A stretch of DNA of 18,956 nucleotides from DATIJJ01 sp035478795 (GTDB lineage Bacteria > Pseudomonadota > Gammaproteobacteria > DSM-16500): NCBI GenBank assembly GCA_035478795.1, contig DATIJJ010000102.1, positions 1-18,956 on the forward strand, given 5' to 3'. The notes under the pieces are model-generated. The model was not told where the DNA came from and searched no databases. It worked only from the letters and a program-made list of their open reading frames with translations. This document shows, piece by piece, positions 6,769-14,756 of the stretch. Numbering within the stretch: the first letter of the stretch is position 1; every line of letters starts with the position of its first letter. Made by a program: the position numbers and the translations under genes.

Positions 6769-8880
6769 TTATTTTTCGTGCAACTGCCAGATGCCACTCC
6801 AGTCAGCCGGTGGTGGATTGAATTTAAAATGCAGGCAGCGCTCGATAAAGACAGGCGCCACGGTATCCTCCGGATAAATAGCCAGACATTTTTTGAAATG
6901 ATCGATCGCCTCATCCCAGTAATTATTTTTGTAGGCGGTATAGCCTTTGGCAAAAGTCAGTGAATACAGTTCAAGGTCATAGGACACTTCTTCGCGCGTT
7001 TCTGCGATCAGTTCGTAAATATCCGTGTATTCATGTTTGCCCTTGACGGCAACACGATCCACCATGCGTAAAATAAAATGATTTTTGATTTGTTGATAAA
7101 CGGCATTGCTCACAATGATTTGTGTGCCATAGAGTTTATTGATGCCTTCAAGGCGGCTTGCGGTGTTTGGCGTATCACCAATCGCGGTGTAATTGAAACG
7201 TTCGGAAGAACCGAGGTTGCCAACGATTGTTTCGCCAAAATGAATACCGATGCGCGTGTAGAGTACGGGCTTTCCTTCCCCGTGCCATTGTCTGTTCAAC
7301 TCGTTTGAGCGCGCGATGCAACGCAATGCAGTGCGTGCAGCATACAGGGCAGGCTGGTCAAGAGGTTGTGGTGCGCCCCAGAATGCCATGATGGCATCGC
7401 CAATATATTTATCGATCGTGCCATTGTTCAAGACGATGATGTGAGAGAGCGCATCAAAATAATCGAAGAGGTGCCGCGTCAATTCATCGGGATCGACTTC
7501 TTCAGCGATGGAAGTGAAATCCCGGATATCCGAAAAGAAAATAGCCAATGGTTTTTTAATACCACCAATTCGCGCATCTTCACCGGTTTCGATGAGTTGT
7601 CTTACGAGGGTTGCCGGAATATAACGCTGGAACGTGCGTAATCCTTTTTTCATCGACGTCAGTGCATCCGCGATATAACTGATTTCCTTGATGCGTGATT
7701 TCACATGCAGTTCACCGCTTAAATGAAAATGTTTGATACGAATAATTTCTGACGTGATTTTTTTTAACGGTCTTACGACACGTGTGATCAGAATGGACAC
7801 GAGAATGATGCCAAGAATTAAAATGCCGAGATTGATGAGGAGTGTGATGAGATGCGTCTGGTTCAGATCGCTTATAAAATCATCGGCAGGCACCACAATT
7901 CCGATCAGCCATTTTTCCTTGTTGTCACTCGATGTCAGTAACGGTTGATAGGTCGCGAGGTATTTGGTGTGATGCCATGTGAAATCAAACGTCTTGCTGC
8001 GCGTTTTTTTGTAAATATCAAATGACTCGGCGATCCAGGGGGTGGCACTCAATTCACGCACACCGAAAAGGGATTCCCGATCCAGCAAATTTTCTTTTGG
8101 AAAGGCAATGACTTTTCCTTCCGTCGACACAATAAAAACAAGGCTGTTTTTGCTGACTTGCGTGCGTTCGACGAGGCGTTGCAGATTGTCCAGACGGATT
8201 TGAAAAGTCACAACGCCCTGCAGTTTTCCATTTTTGTCAAAAACCGGTGTGGACACACCACTTCCCTGGTGTCCTGTCAGAATATAATAATACACGCCCA
8301 GCCAGATCGGTTTTTTCACCGTCATCGCTGCGATATACCAGGGACGATTTCTGGGATCATAACTGAAATCATTCGTGCTGGTTTGTGCGATGACTTTTCC
8401 TTCGATATTCTGGGTGAATGATTTGTGATACGGCGGCTTTTTATCGCGCTCAATAATTTCTGAATAGATTGTGCCATTTTCCTTTCTTTCGGACATGATA
8501 AAACTGCCCGAGGCATCTCCCCACGCGATGACTTGTATCCCGGAATGCTGGCCAATTTCATTTTTGATAAAATGGGTCATATACGAAAATAATTCAGCAT
8601 CATTTTGAAAATTGACGACACCGAGTGTAATGAGCTGGGCGACGGTGTAACTTTTCAATTCCGCATTTCTGACGAGGTTTTGCACCTGATTGAAGGCGGT
8701 GGTGGATGCCTGTTGCATGAGGCTGAAAGAAAGCCGTTCCATGCTGTCAACAAAACGGACGTGTGTAATGGTGATCAGGGTCAGGATGGATGAAATGAAG
8801 AGCGCAACGAAAATGGACAGGATGCTAAATCGCAAGGTGACCATCCATGTTTTTAATCGTCGTTTCAGGAATTTCAACAT
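6769..8880 (-). CDS. Membrane class III adenylate cyclase (Cache-like sensor, HAMP, cyclase, TPR-like tail)
   Basis: A 703-residue sensor enzyme predicted to make cAMP from ATP. Order: basic N-terminus, TM1 (about 15-39), an extracytoplasmic dCache-like domain (about 40-340, with DPRNRPWY at 175-182), TM2 (about 344-368), HAMP (about 369-425), then a class III catalytic domain (about 445-620). Metal-binding aspartates are Asp451 (FSDIRDFT) and Asp495 (KYIGDAIMAF). Lys491 and Asp569 (AIGDTPN) match the adenine-specifying pair, and Asn572 and Arg576 the transition-state residues, so it looks active on ATP. The tail has a TPR-like segment YTAYKNNYWDEAIDHFKKCL (647-666). AAGGA lies 6 nt before the ATG. 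It appears to be transcribed alone, divergent from ppiB. The ligand is unknown. Confidence 0.92.
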   Translation of the reverse strand: MLKFLKRRLKTWMVTLRFSILSIFVALFISSILTLITITHVRFVDSMERLSFSLMQQASTTAFNQVQNLVRNAELKSYTVAQLITLGVVNFQNDAELFSYMTHFIKNEIGQHSGIQVIAWGDASGSFIMSERKENGTIYSEIIERDKKPPYHKSFTQNIEGKVIAQTSTNDFSYDPRNRPWYIAAMTVKKPIWLGVYYYILTGHQGSGVSTPVFDKNGKLQGVVTFQIRLDNLQRLVERTQVSKNSLVFIVSTEGKVIAFPKENLLDRESLFGVRELSATPWIAESFDIYKKTRSKTFDFTWHHTKYLATYQPLLTSSDNKEKWLIGIVVPADDFISDLNQTHLITLLINLGILILGIILVSILITRVVRPLKKITSEIIRIKHFHLSGELHVKSRIKEISYIADALTSMKKGLRTFQRYIPATLVRQLIETGEDARIGGIKKPLAIFFSDIRDFTSIAEEVDPDELTRHLFDYFDALSHIIVLNNGTIDKYIGDAIMAFWGAPQPLDQPALYAARTALRCIARSNELNRQWHGEGKPVLYTRIGIHFGETIVGNLGSSERFNYTAIGDTPNTASRLEGINKLYGTQIIVSNAVYQQIKNHFILRMVDRVAVKGKHEYTDIYELIAETREEVSYDLELYSLTFAKGYTAYKNNYWDEAIDHFKKCLAIYPEDTVAPVFIERCLHFKFNPPPADWSGIWQLHEK

Positions 8881-8926
8881 GCCAGATCCTTAACATCCCA
8901 ATCTATCAAGCATAACGGATTATTAA

Positions 8927-8955
8927 TTGGTTTGGGAGGCGACATTTGCTATTGT
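8927..8955 (+). promoter_or_regulatory. Candidate sigma70 promoter for the cyclophilin gene
   Basis: TTGGTT (8927-8932) and TATTGT (8950-8955) are separated by exactly 17 nt and lie in the intergenic region between the divergent cyclase and cyclophilin genes, about 46 nt upstream of the cyclophilin start codon. Both hexamers deviate from consensus, so this is tentative. Confidence 0.35.
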
Positions 8956-9000
8956 AGGCAGCGAAGACGCGTCAGGACATTGATGAGGAGAGTGTTTTTT

Positions 9001-9510
9001 ATGATTATTTTACAAACGGGTTATGGGGATATTTCCATTGAGCTGGATGTTGAAAATACACCGGCGACGGCTGCCAATTTTTTACAGCTGGCTGAAAGCG
9101 GGTTTTACGATGGAACGATTTTTCATCGCGTTATCAATGGTTTTATGATTCAGGGCGGCGGGTTTTTGCCGGAGATGAAGCAGAAAAAAACGCCTCATAC
9201 CATCGAAAATGAAGCGGATAAATCCTTGCCCAACAAAAAATACACTGTGGCGATGGCGCGCACTTCCGATCCGCATTCAGCCAGCTCGCAATTTTTTATT
9301 AATGTGGCAGACAATGATTTCCTGAATTTCCGGGCGAAAACGTCGGAAGCCTGGGGTTATTGTGTGTTTGGTAAGGTCGTGGCGGGGATGGATGTTGTCG
9401 ATAAAATTAAAATGGTTTCAACGACCGCGAGGGCCGGGCATCAGGATGTGCCGGTGAATGAGGTGGTGATTGATAAAGTCGTGGTGATGAGGGATGAGAA
9501 AGTGGTTTAA
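9001..9510 (+). CDS. ppiB: Peptidyl-prolyl cis-trans isomerase, cyclophilin type (cytoplasmic, PpiB-like)
   Basis: Catalyses proline cis-trans isomerisation and assists protein folding. The 169-residue protein starts MIILQTGYGDISIELD and carries the cyclophilin core: FHRVINGFMIQGGGF with catalytic Arg43, then SSQFFINVADN (Gln97-Phe98) and EAWGYCVFGKV with the Trp of the cyclosporin site. There is no signal peptide, so it matches cytoplasmic PpiB and not periplasmic PpiA. The frame is open 23 codons upstream, but AGGAG 10 nt before ATG 9001 and the family's usual start favour 9001. It is a single-gene unit, convergent with gpsA. Confidence 0.95.
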   Translation: MIILQTGYGDISIELDVENTPATAANFLQLAESGFYDGTIFHRVINGFMIQGGGFLPEMKQKKTPHTIENEADKSLPNKKYTVAMARTSDPHSASSQFFINVADNDFLNFRAKTSEAWGYCVFGKVVAGMDVVDKIKMVSTTARAGHQDVPVNEVVIDKVVVMRDEKVV

Positions 9511-9657
9511 TCCACCCTGCGTCACTGAGGAAATATCTGTAACTGTTTGAATATACAGGGAAATTTCGACATTGCGGCCCGCTGCTTCGAGCCGATTTTT
9601 TGTAACTTGTTGATTATACTAAAGTTTTTATTTTTCTCGTCTTTGGCGATTTAAGGC

Positions 9658-10668
9658 TTAATACTCGGTCCCAGGTTCTCTTGAAAGCAACTGATACATC
9701 GCTTCAACCGGTGTTAATGTCCCGTTTAAAATAGCGCAAACAGCTTCCACAATCGGCATCTCGACCCCGTGTTGTTGGGCGAGCTTCATGATGAGCGGGG
9801 CATTGCGCCTCCCTTCAACGACCTGACCGATTTCCTGCCCGGCATCTGAAACACTTTTACCCAGACCCAGCGCCAACCCGAAACGCCGGTTGCGTGACTG
9901 GTTATCTGTACAGGTCAGGACAAGGTCGCCGATGCCGGCAAGACCCATGAAGGTTTCAGGCTGCCCGCCAAGAGCCACACCGAAGCGCATCATTTCAGCG
10001 AGTCCCCGCGTGATGAGCGCACTTCTTGCATTCGCGCCAAATTGCATGCCATCTGAAATGCCGGTGGCAATGGCCAGGACATTTTTAACCACCCCACCCG
10101 TTTCAACACCCGTCACATCCGAACTGGAATAAACCCGAAACGGCGGATGATTAAAACGGGCGACAAGATCCTCGGCAAATACCGGATCCGAACTCGCTGC
10201 AACCACGGCAGTCGGCAAGGCTGCCGCCACTTCCCGTGCAAAGGAAGGCCCGGATATCACCGCGTATGCACGCGCATGGCCGAGGACTTCCATCGCGACA
10301 TCATGCAATAACTGGCCTGTTTTCGCATCAAGACCCTTCGTTGCCCAGACGATTCTTGTATCCACCGCAAGGTGGGGTTTCAGCCGGATTAACACATCCC
10401 GAAAGGCGATGGATGGCACGACCACGAGAATATCCCGAATGCCGGAAACCGTTTCTTCCAGAGAGACGATCGGCGCAAGCGTCTCCGGAAAGGGAAACCC
10501 TGGCATATACCGCGTATTCACGCGTTCATTTTGCATCGCGATAATGCTGTCTTCTTCGTGCGCCCAAAGACGAACAGGTTGTCCTTCGCGCGCAAGATGC
10601 AGTGCAAGCGCCGTTCCAAATGAACCGGCGCCGAGCACCGCCATGGGTCGGGCAGGATTATTTTTCAT
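9658..10668 (-). CDS. gpsA: Glycerol-3-phosphate dehydrogenase [NAD(P)+]
   Basis: Reduces dihydroxyacetone phosphate to sn-glycerol-3-phosphate, the backbone precursor of phospholipids; cytoplasmic. The 336-residue sequence has the Rossmann motif GAGSFG (13-18), VVVPS (82-86), ATKGL (109-113), the GPSFA block (140-144) and GVVKNVLAIATG with catalytic Lys195. Length matches the family. It begins 18 bp after secB and is the last gene of the yibN-grxC-secB-gpsA group, the same order as in E. coli, where cysE follows; here the next gene is the convergent cyclophilin gene, so cysE is absent from this position. Confidence 0.97.
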   Translation of the reverse strand: MKNNPARPMAVLGAGSFGTALALHLAREGQPVRLWAHEEDSIIAMQNERVNTRYMPGFPFPETLAPIVSLEETVSGIRDILVVVPSIAFRDVLIRLKPHLAVDTRIVWATKGLDAKTGQLLHDVAMEVLGHARAYAVISGPSFAREVAAALPTAVVAASSDPVFAEDLVARFNHPPFRVYSSSDVTGVETGGVVKNVLAIATGISDGMQFGANARSALITRGLAEMMRFGVALGGQPETFMGLAGIGDLVLTCTDNQSRNRRFGLALGLGKSVSDAGQEIGQVVEGRRNAPLIMKLAQQHGVEMPIVEAVCAILNGTLTPVEAMYQLLSREPGTEY

Positions 10669-10686
10669 GTCTTTTTGATCCGGTGT

Positions 10687-11169
10687 CTAGTGAACTTTTT
10701 CACTGCCGGTTTCCTTGTCACCTTTTTTCTGCTCTGTTTCCAGATGCTGGGCATACAGGGCATCAAAATTGACCGGCGCCAGAATCAGTTGTGGAAATCC
10801 ACCGCGCACGACCATATCGGAAATCGCTTCCCGCGCATAGGGAAACAAAATATTGGGACAGAAGCTGCCCAGCATGGGACGAATCTGATCTGCCGGGAAA
10901 TTCGACATGACAAAAACACCCGCCATCTGGATTTCAACCACAAACGCCGGTTTTTTACTGGTGGTGACACTGGCAGTCACTGACAGGACCACTTCGTGCA
11001 CATCATCCTGAATACGGTTACTCTTTGTTTCAAGGTTAAGCTGCACTTCCGGTTTCCAGTCTTCGACAAATGTATGCGGTGTGTTGGGGGCTTCAAAAGA
11101 GAGATCCTTGACGTAAATGCGCTGGATTTCAAAATGCGGATCTTTCGATGGAATGGCTTTATCTTGCAT
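10687..11169 (-). CDS. secB: Protein-export chaperone SecB
   Basis: A cytoplasmic tetrameric chaperone that keeps preproteins unfolded and delivers them to SecA. The 160-residue sequence has the typical SecB start FEIQRIYVKDLSFEAPNTP, the central VFVMSNFPADQI region, and the conserved CPNILFPYAREAISDMVVRG and GFPQLILAPVNFDALY blocks. The acidic, hydrophilic C-terminal tail (ETEQKKGDKETGSEKVH) is as expected. Its start is 2 bases after the glutaredoxin stop, so the two are co-transcribed. The presence of SecB supports placement in the Proteobacteria. Confidence 0.97.
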   Translation of the reverse strand: MQDKAIPSKDPHFEIQRIYVKDLSFEAPNTPHTFVEDWKPEVQLNLETKSNRIQDDVHEVVLSVTASVTTSKKPAFVVEIQMAGVFVMSNFPADQIRPMLGSFCPNILFPYAREAISDMVVRGGFPQLILAPVNFDALYAQHLETEQKKGDKETGSEKVH

Positions 11170-11171
11170 GG

Positions 11172-11438
11172 TTATGTTCCTTTGGTAAAAAGTAAGTGGT
11201 TAAGGGTGCCGGCTTTTTCCAAAGCGGACAGATCGTCAAAACCGCCGATGGGCTGGTCATTGATGAAAATTTGCGGGACGCTTCGTCGACCGCTTTTTTG
11301 TTCCATGATGACGCGCTCATTGTCATCAAGGTCAACGCGAATTTCATGATACCGGACTTTTTTAGTATCCAGTAAATCTTTGGCAAAAACACAATACGGG
11401 CAATTGGCTTTGGTGTAGATGATGATTTTTGATTGCAT
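11172..11438 (-). CDS. grxC: Glutaredoxin 3 (GrxC)
   Basis: A small glutathione-dependent thiol-disulfide oxidoreductase of the cytoplasm. The 88-residue protein has the dithiol active site CPYC (Cys13, Cys16) after the IIIYTKAN strand, the cis-Pro motif SVPQIFIN and the glutathione-contact IGGFDDL. Its length fits Grx3. It lies between the rhodanese-domain protein (10-bp gap) and secB (2-bp gap), the gammaproteobacterial order, which supports the GrxC assignment over other glutaredoxins. Confidence 0.96.
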   Translation of the reverse strand: MQSKIIIYTKANCPYCVFAKDLLDTKKVRYHEIRVDLDDNERVIMEQKSGRRSVPQIFINDQPIGGFDDLSALEKAGTLNHLLFTKGT

Positions 11439-11448
11439 GGGGTGTCCT

Positions 11449-11871
11449 TTATTTCTTTATCAAAGGGAGATCCGCCTCGCGCCAGGCGCGGATACCGCCA
11501 TTTAGAATATGGACCTGAAAACCCTGCGTCGTCAGAAAAGTGGCAGAGGCGGGTGAATCCGTGCCTGTCGCACAGGTGAGTACGATCGGCTGTGCCTTGA
11601 ATTTTTCGATTTTTTTAAGACCGGTTTTAAGCTCCACAGCCGGGAGTGAAATGGCGCCTGCGATGTGACCTGTCAAAAAGGCATCGGGGGTGCGAATATC
11701 AATGACGACGGCTTTGGCATGATTGATGAGCCAGGTCACGCGTGCGGGCGAAAGACGCGTCGCGCCGCGTTTCAATTTAATCCCTTCCAGCGTGATCAGG
11801 AGGACCAGAATGACGGCCAGTGCCGAAAACAGCATGAGATGATGGTTTACAAATAAAAGTATGTCTTGCAT
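11449..11871 (-). CDS. yibN: Membrane-anchored rhodanese-domain protein (YibN-like)
   Basis: A 140-residue protein with one N-terminal transmembrane segment (about residues 9-29) and a rhodanese domain from about 40 facing the cytoplasm. The rhodanese features are VVIDIRTPDAFLTGHIAGAI, IVLTCATGTDS with the candidate sulfur-carrying Cys100, and the closing LNGGIRAWREADLPL. Substrate is unknown; YibN homologues sit next to grxC-secB in many gammaproteobacteria. ATG 11871 is preferred, with AGG 7 nt upstream. A GTG start at 11907 is possible, but it would fall at the position of the -10 box identified at 11899-11904, making it unlikely. Confidence 0.9.
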   Translation of the reverse strand: MQDILLFVNHHLMLFSALAVILVLLITLEGIKLKRGATRLSPARVTWLINHAKAVVIDIRTPDAFLTGHIAGAISLPAVELKTGLKKIEKFKAQPIVLTCATGTDSPASATFLTTQGFQVHILNGGIRAWREADLPLIKK

Positions 11872-11898
11872 GGTTGCACCTGCTATTGGAAGGGTGAG

Positions 11899-11929
11899 AT
11901 TATACACAGGGAATGGGACGTTTCGTCAA
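11899..11929 (-). promoter_or_regulatory. Sigma70-type promoter for yibN-grxC-secB-gpsA
   Basis: On the minus strand TTGACG (11929-11924) and a perfect TATAAT (11904-11899) are spaced 19 nt apart, about 27 nt upstream of the yibN ATG. The spacer is slightly long but the -10 is consensus. The site lies in the 85-bp divergent gap between yibN and the pilN-like gene. Confidence 0.55.
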
Positions 11930-11956
11930 ATGATTTGCCATGAGTAAAAACACGCA

Positions 11957-12448
11957 ATGGACGCATCACCGAAGACTGCTTTTTTTACATCGCTTCTTTA
12001 TTGCGCGGGTATCACGCTATTCATTCTGCTCAGTCTGCATGTTTTTCTGGCAGCGCTCGTGTCGCTTCAACATGAAAAAAACATTCAATATCAATTGTTA
12101 ATCAGGGAAAAAACGACCAATATCCTGCCCTACGAGAAACGGCAGGGGAAAATAGTGGATTCCGAGGCGCGTCTTTCTTTCATCGCGACCTTGCGCCGTC
12201 AAAATGAAGAAGCGGCACGCATCCTGAAAGAACTCTATCGGGTCATGCCCAACACCATTCATCTCACCCTGGTGCAATGGCAAAACCGGACAGTGACGGT
12301 CAAGGGTAGCACGGCGTTCGGTCTTGAACTGGTCGCCTTGATGGATACGCTCAAACATTCATCCGTGCTGGCGCATCCTGTGATCGCTGTCAGGGTGGAT
12401 GAGCAAGGCATGCGTTATTTCGAGATTTCAATGGGGCTTAAACCATGA
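11957..12448 (+). CDS. PilN-like type IV pilus inner-membrane protein
   Basis: A 163-residue bitopic protein: a short cytoplasmic N-terminus, one transmembrane segment (about 11-36, CAGITLFILLSLHVFLAALV), a coiled-coil stretch and a periplasmic domain with LKELYRVMPNTIHLTLVQW and VTVKGSTAFGLELVALMDTLK, the pattern of PilN/GspL-C domains. PilN pairs with PilO and links PilM to PilP/PilQ in the pilus alignment complex. The INLLPWR-type N-terminal motif with which PilN binds PilM is absent: an in-frame stop at 11945-11947 blocks extension, and there is no clear ribosome-binding site. No pilM precedes it. It overlaps the next gene by ATGA. Assignment rests on architecture and partner. Confidence 0.65.
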   Translation: MDASPKTAFFTSLLYCAGITLFILLSLHVFLAALVSLQHEKNIQYQLLIREKTTNILPYEKRQGKIVDSEARLSFIATLRRQNEEAARILKELYRVMPNTIHLTLVQWQNRTVTVKGSTAFGLELVALMDTLKHSSVLAHPVIAVRVDEQGMRYFEISMGLKP

Positions 12449-12969
12449 AACGTTTTTTTCATACCCTGAGTCTCACGTTCATTTGTGCAGGCGTGATGGC
12501 ACTCGGTTTTTGGAAAGTACTCTTGCCGGAGGCGCGTGAATGGGTTTTCGCAAAAAAGCAGGAACAGATGTTACAACGGCAGTTGCAAACGTTGTATCAG
12601 AAAGAAATCGCGCTGGAAGAAGAAATGGCGCAAATTCCCCGCACAAAATCCGCGTTGAGTGAATGGCAAAAAAAATTCATTAAATATGACGATATAAACA
12701 AGCTGTCAAACGAAATCATGGCGATGGGGAAACGGGATCAGTTGCAGGTTCTGTCGTTTTATCCGGATTCATCCGTGATGTCGGAAAATAATTATTTCAG
12801 GCAGTCATTCAAAATGACACTCAATGGAAATTACAGGCAAATTGCGCGGTTTATCGAGCAAATTGCAGCGTTGCCATGGACGGTTGTCGTCGGAAATTTT
12901 TCACTGGTCATCGCCTCCTTTGAGACCTGTTCGGCCGGGATAGTATTGTACGTGTATTATTTATCGTGA
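12445..12969 (+). CDS. PilO-like type IV pilus inner-membrane protein
   Basis: A 174-residue bitopic protein with a transmembrane segment (about 7-25), a coiled-coil (about 37-75, with LQRQLQTLYQKEIALEEEM) and a ferredoxin-like periplasmic domain containing YFRQSFKMTLNGNYRQIARF, then IEQIAALPWTVVVGNFSL. This matches PilO, the PilN partner in the type IV pilus alignment subcomplex. The start ATG at 12445 overlaps the PilN stop by 4 bases, so translation is coupled. The stop overlaps the convergent comFC gene by 9 bp. The usual next genes, pilP and pilQ, are not here. The final residues (SFETCSAGIVLYVYYLS) still resemble the closing PilO strand, so it does not look frameshifted. Confidence 0.68.
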   Translation: MKRFFHTLSLTFICAGVMALGFWKVLLPEAREWVFAKKQEQMLQRQLQTLYQKEIALEEEMAQIPRTKSALSEWQKKFIKYDDINKLSNEIMAMGKRDQLQVLSFYPDSSVMSENNYFRQSFKMTLNGNYRQIARFIEQIAALPWTVVVGNFSLVIASFETCSAGIVLYVYYLS

Positions 12970-13686
12970 TGCACTTTTGTTTTCACAGCGTGCTGCACAA
13001 AAGACACTGATTCTTGCGGCGCCGTGTTTTTTTAATTGTCGGCAAAATTCGTGCAGGGTGTTTCCTGTGGTGATGACATCATCCAGAACGGCGACATGTT
13101 GGTTTTCAAACGATTTTTTAATTAAAAAAGCATTTCTGATATTTTGTTTTCGTTTTGATGCGGGCAGTGTGGCTTGCGGTTTTGTGGATTTAATGCGAAC
13201 GGCATCGTGCAGGGACAGTGGCACATGGAGTGCGCGTGCGATAGGTCTTGCAATTTCAATGGCCTGGTTAAAGCCGCGTTCTTTCAGCCGGTCAGGATGC
13301 AATGGCATTGGAATAATGACGGTCGGCAGCGGCGTTTTCTGGTACCATTCCTGCAGGATTTTTTCAAGGAGTAACTCACCCAGCAAGCGTGCGTGCGTCA
13401 GGGCATGATGAAATTTCAGATCGAGGATGAATTTCGGGATGGGCGGCTCGTAAAAAAATAATCCATGCGTCGTGTCAAAAGGCGGTTTTTGACGCAGGCA
13501 TTGGCCACAAGACCGTGCAAAAGTATCAGCAGGCAAGCGATTGGCACAGATTTGACAGTGATGTTTCAGGAGGGGTAAATCATTCCGGCAACGGATGCAG
13601 ATAGCCTGTGGTCGATCGGTCAACGTGTTGCAAAAGAGACAGACAGTTGGCATAAGGCCCTGAATAATTTTTTTTAATAATGACAT
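12961..13686 (-). CDS. comFC: ComF-family phosphoribosyltransferase-like protein (ComFC/GntX)
   Basis: A 241-residue cytoplasmic protein of the ComFC family, linked to DNA uptake by natural transformation. The N-terminus has four Cys pairs of a zinc ribbon (Cys16/19, 30/33, 44/47, 60/63), followed by IPMPLHPDRLKERGFNQ and the phosphoribosyltransferase PRPP loop VLDDVITTGNT (200-210). ATG 13686 is taken as the start because it gives the usual N-terminus MSLLKKIIQGLMPTVCLFC; the open frame upstream runs into bioC. Shine-Dalgarno signal is weak, and ATG 13653 (MPTVCLFC) is an alternative. It is divergent from bioC with a 16-bp gap and convergent with the PilO-like gene with a 9-bp overlap. Confidence 0.9.
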   Translation of the reverse strand: MSLLKKIIQGLMPTVCLFCNTLTDRPQAICIRCRNDLPLLKHHCQICANRLPADTFARSCGQCLRQKPPFDTTHGLFFYEPPIPKFILDLKFHHALTHARLLGELLLEKILQEWYQKTPLPTVIIPMPLHPDRLKERGFNQAIEIARPIARALHVPLSLHDAVRIKSTKPQATLPASKRKQNIRNAFLIKKSFENQHVAVLDDVITTGNTLHEFCRQLKKHGAARISVFCAARCENKSASR

Positions 13687-13702
13687 GGGGTAGTTTCCGT
13701 AA

Positions 13703-14494
13703 ATGAATGAAAAAAAGGTGTTGGATGAATTGCTGGAAGCACGTATTCCGTTGAAATACGCAAAAGCAGCTGTGTTGTCGCGTGAAGTGTTGAAAGATAT
13801 TTTTGACCGTCTCAACTATATTCAATTGCAACCGCGCATTCTTCTTGATATCGGTTGTGCGACGGGCGATTCGACCGCGATGTTAATCAACCATTATCCG
13901 GATGCGCGTGTGATTGCCATTGACTCTTCACCCGCCATGATTGATTACGCAACAAAACAGGGTTTGGAGGCAACATGGCATGCAGCACCTTACACGAATT
14001 TGCCTCTGCCCGATCATTCCGTCGATTTACTTCTGGCGAATCTCGTGATGCCCTGGTGTGAGGATGTCCCGGCGTTGTTACGCGAATGGCGACGGGTTTT
14101 GAGGCCAGCGGGGGTGCTGATGTTTGCGACATTCGGCCCTGATACCTTGCGTGAATTGCATGATCTGCCGCTTGCTTTCCCGCATATGATGGACATGCAC
14201 ACGGTCGGTGATTTGCTGGTCTCAGGCGGATTTCAGCATCCGGTGCTGGATGTGGATTACATCACGCTGACTTTTTCTGATTTGAAAAAAATGTGGGAAG
14301 AATTGCAGGTGACCGGCATGATAGCCGGAAAGACTGATACACTTCAACCGAAAAAAACGGACGATCGTTATGTTCTGACGCATGAAATTATTTTTGGGCA
14401 TGCCTTTCTGCCCGATTTAAGTGCCGGTCAGGTTCCGGATGAAAAAGGCGAGGTGCGGATTCCTCTGTCGCAGGTGGGGCGTCGGCGAGGCTAA
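13703..14494 (+). CDS. bioC: Malonyl-[acyl-carrier protein] O-methyltransferase BioC
   Basis: A SAM-dependent methyltransferase that methylates malonyl-ACP to start pimelate synthesis for biotin. The 263-residue protein has SAM motif I ILLDIGCATGDSTAM (46-60), the acidic AIDSSPAMIDYA, and the BioC-type block RVLRPAGVLMFATFGPDTLREL. Later come HTVGDLLVSGGF and HEIIFGHAF. It is slightly longer than the E. coli protein (about 250). The C-terminus VRIPLSQVGRRRG runs to a TAA at 14492-14494, exactly where similarity to a HigB toxin begins in another frame, so the last few codons may be a recombination junction. NDUFAF5-like methyltransferases share the FGPDTLREL motif, but BioC is the usual bacterial assignment. 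No other bio gene is nearby. Confidence 0.85.
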   Translation: MNEKKVLDELLEARIPLKYAKAAVLSREVLKDIFDRLNYIQLQPRILLDIGCATGDSTAMLINHYPDARVIAIDSSPAMIDYATKQGLEATWHAAPYTNLPLPDHSVDLLLANLVMPWCEDVPALLREWRRVLRPAGVLMFATFGPDTLRELHDLPLAFPHMMDMHTVGDLLVSGGFQHPVLDVDYITLTFSDLKKMWEELQVTGMIAGKTDTLQPKKTDDRYVLTHEIIFGHAFLPDLSAGQVPDEKGEVRIPLSQVGRRRG

Positions 14495-14756
14495 TGCACA
14501 GGCTGAATTACCGTTATTGGAATGGTATTTTAAGATGCAAGTCGTTGATTCAAAAAATTTAACTGAGCTAAGGAAAGTTTTTGGTGGTACGGATTCTGTG
14601 CATGGCTACACTGTTTTTAATATAGGTGGTAATAATTATCGGCTTATTACGGCGATTCATTACAATGTCCAAATCTGTTATATCAGGACAATATGGACGC
14701 ATGCAGAATACAGCAAGCCATACAATCAGAAAAAATTACGGGAAGGTCACTTATGA
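14439..14756 (+). CDS. higB: HigB-family toxin, N-terminus apparently replaced (possibly truncated)
   Basis: Residues from about 19 on (numbered from ATG 14439) follow the HigB type of RelE-fold, ribosome-dependent mRNA interferases: AQAELPLLEWYFKM, TVFNIGGNNYRLITAIHY, then ICYIRTIWTHAEYSK. The frame continues upstream inside the end of bioC, but the usual opening strand and helix of HigB (about 15-20 residues) is not there; instead one reads MKKARCGFLCRRWG, which is bioC sequence in another frame. The possible starts are GTG 14421, ATG 14439 and ATG 14535; ATG 14439 has only a weak AGG site. It is therefore either a toxin expressed with an altered N-terminus or a 5'-truncated remnant. The stop overlaps the higA start by 4 bases. 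Confidence 0.68.
   Translation: MKKARCGFLCRRWGVGEANAQAELPLLEWYFKMQVVDSKNLTELRKVFGGTDSVHGYTVFNIGGNNYRLITAIHYNVQICYIRTIWTHAEYSKPYNQKKLREGHL

Noticed and set aside
9576..9602. Rho-independent terminator after the cyclophilin gene
   Set aside because: CGGC...GCCG followed by ATTTTTT is present, but the stem is only 4 bp with a 12-nt loop, too weak to annotate.
11940..12111. Alternative frame starting MSKNTQW at 11940 as the true pilN N-terminus (frameshift)
   Set aside because: Its peptide (rich in Arg, His and Phe) does not contain the expected INLLPWR-type motif and does not join the PilN-like frame at any obvious slippery site.
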